Counted from the first letter of the stretch, positions 14,838 to 25,313 are shown. The stretch: DNA of 55,030 nt from Rahnella sp. AA (GCF_002834385.1 NZ_PITQ01000018.1:1-55030), one strand, 5' to 3'. The notes: generated by a model from the letters alone, not told the origin. Numbers and translations are program-made.

Positions 14838-15632
14838 TTATTTCAACGCGTTGCTGATGGCCTGCTGCATCACCTGGGCGGACACCACGCCCGGAATGAC
14901 CGTTGTGTTGTCAGCCGTCGCGTTCTCTGCCGGCATCACGATGATCCCCGGCGTACCGCTGAGGCCCAGTAACTCAGCCAGCGCACTGTTTCCCGCGATC
15001 AGCGCGTCTGCGGCGGCGTTGTTCGCCGCGTCTTCCTTGCCCGCGCCGGCGGCCGTGGCCACCTTTTCAATGTCGTCCGCCGTGAGCTTCCCTTCGTTAT
15101 GGCCGGTGCGGTAAATCCCGTTGTGGTAGGCCATATAGGCATCAGCCCCCTTATCTTTCCAGATGGCCAGCCCGCGGTGTGACGCCTGCGTCGATTCCGG
15201 GTAACGCCCGGCAAAAATTGTCCAGTCCCGGAAGGCAAACCGCACGTCCGGGTTGCTGGCCATGACCTGCTCCATCGTCGGGGCCATCATGCTGCAGGCG
15301 ATGCATTCATAGTCGAAAAACTCCGTCACGATCACCTTCGCGTTCTGCGGGCCTTTCACCGGCACGCCGTCGAGCTGCATCAGCAGCCGGTGTCCCTTCA
15401 GCGCCGACTGCGTCTGCAGCTGTGCCCGGAGAGCCGCCTGCTGCGCCTGCAGTTTTTTGCTCACGTCGATAAGCACCTGCGGGTGGGCCACCAGGTAGTC
15501 TGCGGCAATCTCGCCGATGCGGGCCTGCTGCGCCGGGGTAAAATCATCCGGCGCGGCGGCGCTGGCGTGAACGGAAATCAAGGGAAAACTCAGGGCGAGC
15601 GAAAGCGCCGCCGCGTTAAAACGGATTGTCAT
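14838..15632 (-). CDS. DsbA-family thiol:disulfide oxidoreductase with N-terminal helical domain
   Basis: The 264-aa protein has a signal peptide (cleavage about ASA, residue 26), a helical stalk (about 31-75) like those of ScsC/BdbD-type proteins, and a thioredoxin fold with the active site C110-I-A-C113 in VTEFFDYECIACSMM. The cis-proline loop is GLSGTPGIIVMP. It should form or shuffle disulfides in the periplasm. TraN, TraU, TrbC, TraH and TraB-group proteins are cysteine-rich, so conjugation proteins are likely clients. Located 79 bases after traI, it may be transcribed as part of the tra operon. Confidence 0.85.
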   Translation of the reverse strand: MTIRFNAAALSLALSFPLISVHASAAAPDDFTPAQQARIGEIAADYLVAHPQVLIDVSKKLQAQQAALRAQLQTQSALKGHRLLMQLDGVPVKGPQNAKVIVTEFFDYECIACSMMAPTMEQVMASNPDVRFAFRDWTIFAGRYPESTQASHRGLAIWKDKGADAYMAYHNGIYRTGHNEGKLTADDIEKVATAAGAGKEDAANNAAADALIAGNSALAELLGLSGTPGIIVMPAENATADNTTVIPGVVSAQVMQQAISNALK

Positions 15633-15711
15633 GATAATGTCTCGTAATAGGCATACCGGGATGACCGGTAAAGAAATGGAAGGCCGCGTGCGGTCTGAAC
15701 CGCCGGGCGAA

Positions 15712-18700
15712 TTAACGTTCTTTCTGAATATGGCGGTGAGTCTCGTGCGATATCTCCTGTGGTTCCGGCTCCCGACCCCGGCCTTCCGGCGGCAGCGACA
15801 ACTGTCCCTGTTTTTCCAGCTCGCGCGCCGCGCTGGCCAGCGCTTTTTCTGACAGGTCGTTGTGCGGGTTTTTCACGGTGGCCTGCGCTTTCTCCTGTTC
15901 TGCCTGCACGTAGCGCAGGGCATCGGTGGAAACCACACTGCCCTGGGCGTTCTCCGCCGGCAGCGCCGCACCGGCGAACTGCCCGGCGCCGGAAAGCGTG
16001 GCCAGCACGGCCTGAACCGCGCCGCTGTTGTCCTGCAGGGCGTCGTTTTGGGCCAGCATCCCGGAGGCCTGGCGGATAAGCGCGGTGTAGTCCGGCAGCT
16101 TTTCGCCCGGCAGCACCGGAATTTGTTGCTGCAGGGTCTGGACCACCTGATCAATCAGCCGGGCCGAGAGCACCGCTTTTTCATCGCCATCCGGCACCGC
16201 GTTCACGGCAGGCAACGAAGGCGTCTCTGCCGAAAACGCACGGGCTGCATCCCGCATCAGCGCCGCAGTATCCGGCGATTGCGGTTCCTGAAGTAAATGC
16301 TCTGGCAGCGCAGGGTGCGCCGCTTCGATAGCCCGGAGCGCCTGACGAAGCAACGCCGCCTCCTCTGCCGGACGCTCCTCCACCGGCAGGTCTCGCAGCA
16401 GGACCTGCAGCTCCGACTGCACCAGACTGAGCAGCGTGGCATCCGGCCTGAACGTCCGGTCAGTCACCCCGCCCGCCACTTTCAGCAGCTGCGCCGACGG
16501 CATCTGCCGGCCGGTGAGCAGCAGCACGCCGGTGGACGGATTCTCCCGCGCCGCCGAAAGCGCCTGCTGCACATCGCTGACCACCAGCGTGTCGCCGTTC
16601 CGGCTTTTTTGCATCACGGCGGCCTGCGCCCCCTCGGTGGTCAGCTGACGTACCGGCCCGGTGCGTATCTGGCCGCTGTCGGCCTGCAGCGGGAACATCG
16701 TCAGCCCGGCCGTTTTGCCGTTGCCGTCATACACCGGTAACGCCAGGTGCGGCATCGGGTATTTTTTGGTCGGAGGAATGATCCGCGCCGTGACGGGGTT
16801 GTCTTTCAGGCCCTGCTCCCGCAGGTAGGCCCGGCCAATCGCCGTTTTCCCCACCGGCTGCCCCATTGCCCAGATGCTCCTCGCCTGCGCCCGCTCGGAT
16901 TCCGGGGTCAGCGCATCGTGGGCCGTCTGCGGGGTTTTATCCTGCTGCCGCAGCGTCTCGACCCAGTTGCGCAGGCCGTCCGTGTAAATCTGCACATGGT
17001 CGCGGGCACGCGAGGCGTTAATGTAAAAGGCCCGCATGCCGCTCATCCGTTCACGCGCCCCCTCCGTGCCCTCCAGCGCAATCACATAGTCCGCGCTGGC
17101 CCCCTGTGCGCCGTAGCCGGTGACCGCCCAGGCATAGTCGACGTGCTGGTCAGCCAGGGTCGTCTTCGGCGTAATGACCTTCTCACCGCCGGCGTTTTTG
17201 AGCACCACCTCGCCGTTATCGCGCAGGGTCGCCACGCGGTACTGCTCATGGGCATCATGACCGGCCTGTTTTTGCGTCTTGCTCATGCGCACGCTGTCCC
17301 CTTCACGCAGCTCGATGTCCCGGTGGTTGAACACCTCAATTTCGGTGGCATTGAGTTCCGCCGGTGAGTAGTACTGCAGACGACCGTTCTCATCGCGCAA
17401 AAACACCCGGTCCGTGCCCTTGTCCACGCCGGTCACGTTCAGGTAGCGCTCGTTGGCCAGCACCACCTGGCCCGCTTTCCAGTCGCTGATGCGGTTAAAA
17501 TCGTGCCGCCCGCCGGTAATACGCTCCAGGATAGGGATTGTGACGGCCTTATCGCCCACCTCTTTGACCGCCACCATCGCCCGGTGAATGCCGGCATTGA
17601 TGTCCCGCCGGTCTTCATGCAGCTGCACCACAATCAGGGTCTGCGCGCGGGCCTCCGGGGTACGACTCATGTAGTCCCGGACGATCGCGTGCACCGGCGT
17701 TTTGGTTTCAATCACTGAGCCTGCCGGCGGCAGGGCGTTACCCTGACGCGGCACCGCCTGCGGCGACACCCGCTCAATTTTCTCAAGTGCCGCCCCGGCT
17801 TTATTTTCAATGACGCTGTAGACCGCAGATTTGAGGTCGCTGTTGCGCTGGCGGACGATTTCATTCATGACGGCCACGTCGATGGCACTGCGCTCCTGCA
17901 TCAGCGTGAACGGTGCACCGCTTTCCGGTGACTTCAGCTGGCCGGTGTCGCCCACCGGCACGGCGCGGCCCTCCCCGCGCGTGATGGCCCGGTAGGCGGC
18001 GGCGGTGTCCTGGTTACCCACCATCGAGGATTCATCAATCAGGAACAGCGTATTGCCATAGCGCACGTCTTCCCCCGCCGCCGTGCGCTGCTGCCAGTCC
18101 ACCACAAACGACTTGATGGTCTGCGCCTCGATGCCGACGTCGCGCATTTCCTTGACAGCGCGGTGGGTGGGAGCCAGCCCGACAATCAGCGGGCGTTCCC
18201 CTTCCGGCAGGGTATCCAGCGCGGCCTTCACCGCGCGGAACTGGGTGGTTTTCCCCACGCCGGCATAGCCCTGAACGGCCGTAAAGCGGTCGGCACTTTG
18301 CAGAATAAGCGTCGTAGCCGCCTTCTGGCCGGCGGTCAGGCCCGTGAGTAAGCCGGGGTTAATCGTCGCCATCAGCGGGGTCTGGGTATTTTTACCCGCA
18401 TCAATCTCCCGGATGATGGCCTTTTCCATCTCCCAGGTGGCCCGCCCCACAAATCCGCTGCCGTCGGCGACCTTCACCGGGATGAGGTCACCCGCGTTAA
18501 CCTGCCGGTCCACCTCGGCCCGCAACGCCCCCAGATTATTGAAAAATGAGCCGGCCTGTTCCAGCAGCTTCACCTCTGAAAATGCCACCTCCTTCATCTG
18601 GGCAACCGCCCGCGATACGGCTTTTTGGGCGTCCGTCATCAGCGCCGCGTTTAAGGCCGACAGCGCCTCTCCGGTCTCTTCTTTACCACTGACCTGGCGG

Positions 18701-21615
18701 ACTAACGCCAGCGGAGAACGGGTGGTGCGCATGCGTCCCAGTTTCTCCTCCGCCTTGTTCTGCGCCTCGCCGGTAAAGATTTCCGCCTCATGCCCCGACT
18801 GAGCCAGCGCGTTCATGATGTTGCCGGACAGGTCGCGGGCGTTGAGGCTGGCCAGCACGATACCGCGCTCATTGTCGCGGCTCCCCGGCGCGCTGACGTA
18901 GCCATGCGTCAGGTACAGCGGCCGGTCAGTCGCGACCTGCAGCGGCTTTTTCTGGCCATCGCGCTGCACCGTTAATTTTCCCTCATTGACGGCGGTGACC
19001 GTCAGACGGTCGCGGGATTTCAGCCCGTTGGTCTTGTCAGCGGCCAGGGCAAACAGCTGCTCGCCCTGCGCGATGTGCAGCTGTTCACGGGTGAATAACC
19101 GCCAGTCGCCGGTCAGTGCGCTCAGCTTGACGCGGCTCAGTACGCCGTCGCTGTCGATAAGTGACACCATGCGTTTCTCCTCATGCACCTGATCAACGGT
19201 ATAGTGATGGGTCTGATGTTTGTCCGACCGGTCTTCCAGCACCATTCCCGCCCGGTACGTGGCCGGGAGCAGGCGCTCCTTCGCGCTGGCGTACACCGGC
19301 GTCCGGGCTTCGACGCTCACGCCGTCCCGCTCAAGCTTGCCGGCGTTTTGCAGCGCGTCGCGAATGATGCCGGTCAGATGGTGTTGCTCGCGGGCACCGG
19401 TGACCACGGCGGTCACGGTGGTGTCCGGTGAACTCAGGTCGGCATAGCGTTCCGCCAGGGCCTGGTAACGGTCGCGCTTATCACCGATGCTGATAACCCG
19501 TGCCTCCAGTCCGGGTGCGGGTTCCGTCAGGCCGTGGCGGCTCACACCTGCAGAAGACAGTACCGACAGGGCGTTAGCGTTAGACTGCTTGCCGGCGCTG
19601 TCCAGGAAGATAAGCTGCGCGTCTTTTTCCTTCGCTTCGCCGCTCAGGACCAGCATTTCCTTCAGCCCGAGGCGTTCTGCGCTCTCCACAATCAGGGTGC
19701 TGTGCGGGGACAGGCTAAAGCCCTTATCCAGCACGCGGCTGCGGTACAGGATGTCGGCTTTCAGCAGCGGGGATTTACCTAAACTCAGTCCCCGCTCGGC
19801 GGAGCTGGCCAGCACCTTCACCTCGCGGCCATGCTCACGTGACATTGTCACCAGTTCTTCGGTCACCTCACGCAGGCGGCCGATGGAAGCCGGTGCGTTG
19901 AGAATGGCCACCGGCGCAAACTCCACGGCTTTCAGCCTGTCCGGCGTCTCCTTATCCGGTTGCCGGAAACTCACGACTTTCCCTTCTTTCACGATATCCG
20001 TCGCCAGTGCCTGCACCGACAGCTCATCGAGCAGGTGAATTTGTGAGGTAAACACGCCTTTATCCGCGTCCAGCGGGGCCAGCAGGTTTTCCCCGATCGC
20101 CCGGTCAATCGCCTGGCGAATATCACCGATGTCCTGCTGTGATTCGCCGGCCTCATGCGCCGTCATCAGCAAATCGCCGTAGGTGAAACGGGTGCGGGTG
20201 TCGCTGAGCACCGAAATCGCCGTCCGGACGGCCTGCATGGCATCCGGCGGCAGCGGGCGCTCCGCCGCCTGCTCAGGCGGGACGGCACGCGCCTGCGCGT
20301 CGTCCATCACCTCCCGGATATCGAAGTTCAGGTCACGCATCTGCTGATCCCAGCGGGCCTGCAGCCGGTTACGCCCGGCCTGCGTTTCCGGTTTGGCTAT
20401 CGGAAGTTCTGCGGGCGTATTCTGGCCAGGGTTCTGACTCAACCGCTCAGGCTGTTCCGGCCCGGACGGACCGGTGATCGCGTCCAAAGCCGGTGACCGT
20501 TCAGCAGGGGCTTTTTCTCCGATCACTGCGGAAGTTGCCGGCACCTCACGGACCTCATCCCCGATTTGTGCGGCAATTCCGGTTTCGCCAGGCGTATTCT
20601 GGCTGTGGGGTTCTTTCTCCGGTACCGGCTGTTTTGGCATCACTTCAGGCGTCAGTGACGGAGCATCCGGGATGCTGTTTTCACCGGTGACGGCGGTTGT
20701 CGCCACCTCGCGGGCAGCAGGGGGCATTGTGGCGGGCGTCTCCGGAGACGCAAGGGTCGGCGCACCCGGTGCGTGCGGTTCATCCAGCCCGTAGCGGCTG
20801 ATATCGACCTTCTTTTGCCGCGTGTCTAACGCCGCCACGTCGCGGCTTTTCAGCGAGGCTTCATCGCCGACCTGGGCGGCAATTTCACGGTGACGGGACG
20901 AAAACTCTTCCAGCACCGCCTCCGGGAAGCCTTTAATTTCCCACAGCTCATGCTTGCCGCCGGTGAGTTCCGTTTCGTAACCCAGCGCCTCCGCTTTCCC
21001 TCTCAGGCTGTTGCGGTAGATTTTGCCGAAGCTGACCTGATGGCGGTACATGGTCTCGATAAATCCCGCCCCGTAGATGTAGTCGGTGGCCAGCGCCTTC
21101 CATTTCCCGTCCAGTTCGGTCACGTTGGCCACCACGGCGTGGGTGTGGATGGCCGGATCGAGATTGCGGGAAGTGTCATGGGTAAAGAGCGCCGCCACCA
21201 TCTTGCCGGTCGGCACAATAGAGGTGATCCCCTCTTTCGTGTCGCGGGCTGAAATGGTCTGTTCCATCACGGCCAGCGTTTCCCTGACCGCCTCAATGTG
21301 GGCCTGCAGCAGGCGTTTATCGCCGCCGGCCAGTATCAGCATCGAGACGCTTTTCGGCGCAGAGAAGGTGAAGTCGTGTCCGGGCCGGTGAACATGATTG
21401 CCGGACACTTCCTTGCCCAGCTCCACGCCGTTGGGCAGGCGGCCATGCAATAAATCGGTGAAGGCGTCGAGGTCGACTTCCCCTTGCAGCCCCAGCTCGC
21501 GGGCACCTTCCCCCAGCCACTGGCTCTGCAGGTCGTCGAGAAAATAGTAGTTATCTTTGCTGCTGTAATAGCCCGCCGCGTCTGCAGCAGACGCAACAGG
21601 GGCAACGGTCATCAT
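15712..21615 (-). CDS. traI: TraI, MOBF relaxase-helicase
   Basis: The 1967-aa protein nicks oriT and unwinds the transferred strand. The relaxase has Tyr16, Tyr17, Tyr23 and Tyr24 and the metal-binding His146, His157 and His159 in HDTSRNLDPAIHTHA, the same numbers as in F. A vestigial helicase (about 470-860) precedes the active one with Walker A GYAGVGKTT near 1120 and Walker B LFLIDESSMVG near 1197. It is about 210 residues longer than F TraI. Part of the excess is a Pro/Ala-rich insert at about 273-414 between relaxase and first helicase. The start overlaps the traD stop by four bases. Substrate should be the nic region at 52.3 kb. Confidence 0.97.
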   Translation of the reverse strand: MMTVAPVASAADAAGYYSSKDNYYFLDDLQSQWLGEGARELGLQGEVDLDAFTDLLHGRLPNGVELGKEVSGNHVHRPGHDFTFSAPKSVSMLILAGGDKRLLQAHIEAVRETLAVMEQTISARDTKEGITSIVPTGKMVAALFTHDTSRNLDPAIHTHAVVANVTELDGKWKALATDYIYGAGFIETMYRHQVSFGKIYRNSLRGKAEALGYETELTGGKHELWEIKGFPEAVLEEFSSRHREIAAQVGDEASLKSRDVAALDTRQKKVDISRYGLDEPHAPGAPTLASPETPATMPPAAREVATTAVTGENSIPDAPSLTPEVMPKQPVPEKEPHSQNTPGETGIAAQIGDEVREVPATSAVIGEKAPAERSPALDAITGPSGPEQPERLSQNPGQNTPAELPIAKPETQAGRNRLQARWDQQMRDLNFDIREVMDDAQARAVPPEQAAERPLPPDAMQAVRTAISVLSDTRTRFTYGDLLMTAHEAGESQQDIGDIRQAIDRAIGENLLAPLDADKGVFTSQIHLLDELSVQALATDIVKEGKVVSFRQPDKETPDRLKAVEFAPVAILNAPASIGRLREVTEELVTMSREHGREVKVLASSAERGLSLGKSPLLKADILYRSRVLDKGFSLSPHSTLIVESAERLGLKEMLVLSGEAKEKDAQLIFLDSAGKQSNANALSVLSSAGVSRHGLTEPAPGLEARVISIGDKRDRYQALAERYADLSSPDTTVTAVVTGAREQHHLTGIIRDALQNAGKLERDGVSVEARTPVYASAKERLLPATYRAGMVLEDRSDKHQTHHYTVDQVHEEKRMVSLIDSDGVLSRVKLSALTGDWRLFTREQLHIAQGEQLFALAADKTNGLKSRDRLTVTAVNEGKLTVQRDGQKKPLQVATDRPLYLTHGYVSAPGSRDNERGIVLASLNARDLSGNIMNALAQSGHEAEIFTGEAQNKAEEKLGRMRTTRSPLALVRQVSGKEETGEALSALNAALMTDAQKAVSRAVAQMKEVAFSEVKLLEQAGSFFNNLGALRAEVDRQVNAGDLIPVKVADGSGFVGRATWEMEKAIIREIDAGKNTQTPLMATINPGLLTGLTAGQKAATTLILQSADRFTAVQGYAGVGKTTQFRAVKAALDTLPEGERPLIVGLAPTHRAVKEMRDVGIEAQTIKSFVVDWQQRTAAGEDVRYGNTLFLIDESSMVGNQDTAAAYRAITRGEGRAVPVGDTGQLKSPESGAPFTLMQERSAIDVAVMNEIVRQRNSDLKSAVYSVIENKAGAALEKIERVSPQAVPRQGNALPPAGSVIETKTPVHAIVRDYMSRTPEARAQTLIVVQLHEDRRDINAGIHRAMVAVKEVGDKAVTIPILERITGGRHDFNRISDWKAGQVVLANERYLNVTGVDKGTDRVFLRDENGRLQYYSPAELNATEIEVFNHRDIELREGDSVRMSKTQKQAGHDAHEQYRVATLRDNGEVVLKNAGGEKVITPKTTLADQHVDYAWAVTGYGAQGASADYVIALEGTEGARERMSGMRAFYINASRARDHVQIYTDGLRNWVETLRQQDKTPQTAHDALTPESERAQARSIWAMGQPVGKTAIGRAYLREQGLKDNPVTARIIPPTKKYPMPHLALPVYDGNGKTAGLTMFPLQADSGQIRTGPVRQLTTEGAQAAVMQKSRNGDTLVVSDVQQALSAARENPSTGVLLLTGRQMPSAQLLKVAGGVTDRTFRPDATLLSLVQSELQVLLRDLPVEERPAEEAALLRQALRAIEAAHPALPEHLLQEPQSPDTAALMRDAARAFSAETPSLPAVNAVPDGDEKAVLSARLIDQVVQTLQQQIPVLPGEKLPDYTALIRQASGMLAQNDALQDNSGAVQAVLATLSGAGQFAGAALPAENAQGSVVSTDALRYVQAEQEKAQATVKNPHNDLSEKALASAARELEKQGQLSLPPEGRGREPEPQEISHETHRHIQKER

Positions 21616-24233
21616 CGTTCAAAGCCTCCGGGTTCGTGGTGTTCATCCATGTGCTGGTAAGCGTCATAGTCATCGCGGTGTCGCAAAATGTTCTGTTCCT
21701 CCTCTGCCATTGCGCGGTTCGCCGCGCCGTACTCGTCCGCCAGGGCGTCATCGAGACTTTCCGGGGTATCTTTGCGGGCACCAAGCGTGCGCAGGACAAG
21801 TTCACCCTTTTCGTTCTCTTCCACGTCCATCTGCAGATCCGGCGCTTCCCCCTGTGCCTCTGCCGCCGCCGGGTCTTCGGCGCCGTCCGCTGCAGGCACC
21901 GGTTTACGGCTTTTTTGCGCGAGCATTTCCAGGGCACTGAGCCGGGCGACAGGCACTGCAGGCTTCACCTCAACCGGCGGGATTTTCGCCGCAACCAGGG
22001 GCTGCTGTGGTACAGGCGAGGTTTGCGCCGGAGCAGCACGCGGGGTCGCCGGTGCGGGTTCGTCCGGTTTGATCGATACCGGCTCAGCAGCAGGTGTTTT
22101 CCCCGCCGCCGGTTTCAGTCGCGGCGTAAAGGGCCGCACGTTGCTGGCCGGTTCCGGGGCGACGGCGGAGTCTGCCCGGACAGGGGCTTCCGCCACCGGC
22201 GGTGCTACGGGGGGTGTTGCCGGTGCTTTCGGTTTCTCAACGGTTGGCTGAGGGGGTGAAACGACGGTGGCCACACTCTCCTGGACGGGGGTTGGAGGTG
22301 CAGGGCTGACTTTCGGGGTCACCGTCGGGGGTTGGGGTGGTTGAGTGACATTTTCCGGTTCTGCCGTGGCCGGTTGCCCTTCCCGCATTTCGTCGCCGGT
22401 CGGGAAGGCAATGCCCGCCGTGCGGGTGGCCTGCTCATTCTGGCTGATGATGCGCTCCAGTTTGGGGCTGAGTACATCGTTGAAATCGCGCTCAACCAGC
22501 GCCTTGTGGTACTTCTTCTGTTTACGGTATTTCAGATCCATTTTCACGACCGGGTACTCCCCCGGCAGCCGGGCATAGAAACGCAGGTTCGGCATCGACA
22601 TGATCTGGTCATAATCGACCACCGGCTCATTGACCTTGTCGCGGCTGATGGAGATACCGTCACGGATTTGGTCAAGACCGTAGCTGTTCTGCTCCCGTGC
22701 CTCACGGCGGCGCTGGTGTCCCAGCTCGTCCTCAACCATTTTGGCCACTTCTGCGCTCGGCGAACGGCCGTAGAACCGGGTGTTGGTCAGGTCAAAAATA
22801 GATTTGCCCAACTCGCGTCCGTACACGTTGATAAGCTGCGGCATGTTCTGGATGCCCAGAGAAAAGCACCCGCCGAATTTGCGGCCTTCCGCCAGCGTCT
22901 CAGCAAATTCCGGGATTTTTTGCAGGCTGGTCACTTCATCAATGACGAACCACACCCGCCGGTCTGGGTCTTCCCCCATGCTTTGCAGATAAATCGTGGC
23001 CATCGACAGCCACATCGACAGCAGCGGGCGAACCGACTTGCGATGGCGGGCCGTGGTGGAGATAAACAGCCAGCTTTTGTCGTACTGCGCGTCGGTCATC
23101 CACTCCCGGATGCTGAACTCAGGTTTACCTTCGTGGTCAAGCCCCTGCAGGTAGCGCAGGGCTTTGGCGTAGTTGGTGACCACCGAGCGGATCGAGATGG
23201 CCGTTTTCTCAATTTTTTCCTCCACCAGGTTGGCAGAGGGCGTATTTTTGAGAAATTCGCGCAGGGTTTTCAGGTCAATCGACAAAAGCGCTGTCAGGAA
23301 TTTCTCAATACTGCGATCGCTGTGGGAGGCAAACTGCATTGCCGTGTCGCTGAAAATGGTGCGCGATGAGGACACCCAGAACGGGTCGGACTCGCCCTCC
23401 ACCGGAATAAGTGAGGCAGTCAGGTTCTCGTAGTCCACCACCTGCTGCGCTTCCCTCCACAGCACCCAGTTCTCGCAACGCTTGTCGTGCGCATTGAGGA
23501 TTTTGTCGATACGTTCGTCATAGTGCGTTTCGATAAAAGTGCCGCCGGAGTCGTAAACAATCGCCCGATCCCCCCGTTTGCGTATAAAGTCGAGCAGCCA
23601 GCGGATAAGGGTGGATTTACCGACGCCGATAGTGCCGTGGATCAGATAATTCATCACCTCGGCATTCCTGACCATGTGCAGGCCGCCAATCTGCAGGTCA
23701 GACATCTGTCCGGCCTTTTTCAGCTGCCGGTTAACGCTGGCCACATCATCCGTCAGCGTCATGCCAGAGATATAGGTGTCTTCACTTTCCTTCTTGCCAA
23801 TACGGCCGATATACCAGGCAATCACGCTGAACAGCAGCAAACAGACCGTGCCGCAGCCGGCGGCGCTCAGCTTCAGATTGTTTATCAGCTGGCCGCCCAT
23901 TGACTGCATCCAGGGGTCGGCCAGCAGCTGGGCCAGCGTCAATTTGGTGGTACAGAGCGCGGGACCGGGATTGCAGTGCCAGCTGATGTCCCAGGTCGCC
24001 GGACTCTTCGGGTTCATCAGCGGCACAAAGCCGGAGAAAAATCGGCCAACCCAGTACCAGTAACCGTTATTGAGCACATCGGCGGCGGTGACGGCCCAAA
24101 ACACACCCGCCGTCGACAGGACAAAGAGCAGCAAAACCCAGTTAAATATCCACTGGTTGACCTGGGCAAACATACGCAGGCGGTAGGCCGTCATCTGGCC
24201 CCCCTGCGTGAGGTACTTCGGTGTAAAACTCAT
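21612..24233 (-). CDS. traD: TraD, type IV coupling protein
   Basis: The 873-aa inner-membrane ATPase links relaxosome and secretion channel. It has two N-terminal transmembrane segments (about 28-50 and 122-142), Walker A GTIGVGKS at 200-207, Walker B VWFVIDE and the downstream GRKFGGCFSLGIQNMPQL. It is about 150 residues longer than F TraD (717 aa). The extra length is a Pro/Ala/Val-rich low-complexity linker at about 615-790 before an acidic tail that ends HHEPGGFER; the F tail binds TraM. Start context MSFTPKYLTQGGQ matches F (MSFNAKDMTQGGQ). Confidence 0.97.
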   Translation of the reverse strand: MSFTPKYLTQGGQMTAYRLRMFAQVNQWIFNWVLLLFVLSTAGVFWAVTAADVLNNGYWYWVGRFFSGFVPLMNPKSPATWDISWHCNPGPALCTTKLTLAQLLADPWMQSMGGQLINNLKLSAAGCGTVCLLLFSVIAWYIGRIGKKESEDTYISGMTLTDDVASVNRQLKKAGQMSDLQIGGLHMVRNAEVMNYLIHGTIGVGKSTLIRWLLDFIRKRGDRAIVYDSGGTFIETHYDERIDKILNAHDKRCENWVLWREAQQVVDYENLTASLIPVEGESDPFWVSSSRTIFSDTAMQFASHSDRSIEKFLTALLSIDLKTLREFLKNTPSANLVEEKIEKTAISIRSVVTNYAKALRYLQGLDHEGKPEFSIREWMTDAQYDKSWLFISTTARHRKSVRPLLSMWLSMATIYLQSMGEDPDRRVWFVIDEVTSLQKIPEFAETLAEGRKFGGCFSLGIQNMPQLINVYGRELGKSIFDLTNTRFYGRSPSAEVAKMVEDELGHQRRREAREQNSYGLDQIRDGISISRDKVNEPVVDYDQIMSMPNLRFYARLPGEYPVVKMDLKYRKQKKYHKALVERDFNDVLSPKLERIISQNEQATRTAGIAFPTGDEMREGQPATAEPENVTQPPQPPTVTPKVSPAPPTPVQESVATVVSPPQPTVEKPKAPATPPVAPPVAEAPVRADSAVAPEPASNVRPFTPRLKPAAGKTPAAEPVSIKPDEPAPATPRAAPAQTSPVPQQPLVAAKIPPVEVKPAVPVARLSALEMLAQKSRKPVPAADGAEDPAAAEAQGEAPDLQMDVEENEKGELVLRTLGARKDTPESLDDALADEYGAANRAMAEEEQNILRHRDDYDAYQHMDEHHEPGGFER

Positions 24234-24316
24234 GGTTCAGCTCCGGCAAGCGCACAGGCAAAAGCCGCCCGGACGGGCAGCGCAGGGATCGTCAGAAAAA
24301 GAAACGGGAATGGAAT

Positions 24317-24739
24317 TCAGCGGGAAGACGAGGACGTCTTGTTATCTTTAAGCGTCAGGCGGGATACCCAAACGCAGCTGGCGATAAACACGAGCAGGCC
24401 ACTTCCCTGAAGCGGAGTACTCCAGCAAAGGCTGAAACTCACGGCGATAAATGCCGTCAGAAGGGCCACCAGAAGATGGGATAACACCAGGTATCGGCCA
24501 GCAAATCGAATAAACAGCATCAGGCCCAGTGCGGCTACCCGCTTTCGCTCAGGGACCAGGGGTAATATCACCCCGACCAGTGCGACCAGACTGCAAAGAT
24601 TCGCCGTATACGCATCGGTGAGTTGCTGAGGCCCCCACTGGCTGCGCAGCGGCACAGAAAGAACCAGCCTGACGCCAGCAAAGAGCATGACTGCCCATCC
24701 CCAGAACAGCACCCGTTTTCGGGTCTGAAACAAAATCAT
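24317..24739 (-). CDS. hypothetical membrane protein between traT and traD
   Basis: ATG 24739, behind GGGGAG, gives 140 aa; two earlier in-frame starts lack ribosome binding sites. Four hydrophobic segments are visible (about 11-30, 42-60, 66-90 and 95-120), with a polar tail KDNKTSSSSR. No family is recognised. It is part of the traT-traD interval where some F-like plasmids carry extra small membrane proteins; a link to exclusion or coupling-protein function is only positional. Confidence 0.6.
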   Translation of the reverse strand: MILFQTRKRVLFWGWAVMLFAGVRLVLSVPLRSQWGPQQLTDAYTANLCSLVALVGVILPLVPERKRVAALGLMLFIRFAGRYLVLSHLLVALLTAFIAVSFSLCWSTPLQGSGLLVFIASCVWVSRLTLKDNKTSSSSR

Positions 24740-24799
24740 TTGATTTCTCCCCCTCATTCTCACGCCACCCACTGCATTGCGTGAGAAAACGAAGGCAAC

Positions 24800-25147
24800 T
24801 TAGTGAAACGACGTCGGATTACGGGGTGCCGGTGGGTTACTGTACTGGGCCTGAATGAGTGCGCCCGCCGTTCTGAACAGGAAGAACACGGCGTGTATCG
24901 CGGCCACCGTGACGGATGATAAAAATGCGCCGACCGCCAATACCAGCATGATCAGCAGGACAACCGGCAATGCATCCGGGAGCAGCGTGTTGCTGTCCGG
25001 GTGTAATGCCAGTGAATACGTATACAGATAACTGTCGTGCATAATGAACTGCAGCAGGGAGACGCCGTGAAACCACAGCACAAAGGCGCTCCAGATGAAA
25101 AACAGGGAAAACCAGGCCATCAGGCCACGGGCACGTGGGTATTGCAT
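24800..25147 (-). CDS. hypothetical membrane protein between traT and traD
   Basis: The 115-aa protein starts at an ATG behind AAGGA. It has two hydrophobic segments (about 9-32 and 60-92) separated by a periplasmic loop with Tyr, His and Asp, then a Pro-rich tail. No family is recognised. It precedes the 140-aa membrane protein by 60 bases, so both should be on the tra transcript. Confidence 0.6.
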   Translation of the reverse strand: MQYPRARGLMAWFSLFFIWSAFVLWFHGVSLLQFIMHDSYLYTYSLALHPDSNTLLPDALPVVLLIMLVLAVGAFLSSVTVAAIHAVFFLFRTAGALIQAQYSNPPAPRNPTSFH

Positions 25148-25313
25148 GATGAAATCCTTCAGATTGAGGGGTTCAGCGACAACGCTCGCCGCAGTCCGGA
25201 TGCGTTTTTTGCGTCTGGACGAGGAAGCGGAATATCACGAAAGGAAAGCGGGCACGGTCACCGTAACGTTAAACGGCAGCGCCCTGGTACGGTATGTCAG
25301 TGAGGTAGCGAAC

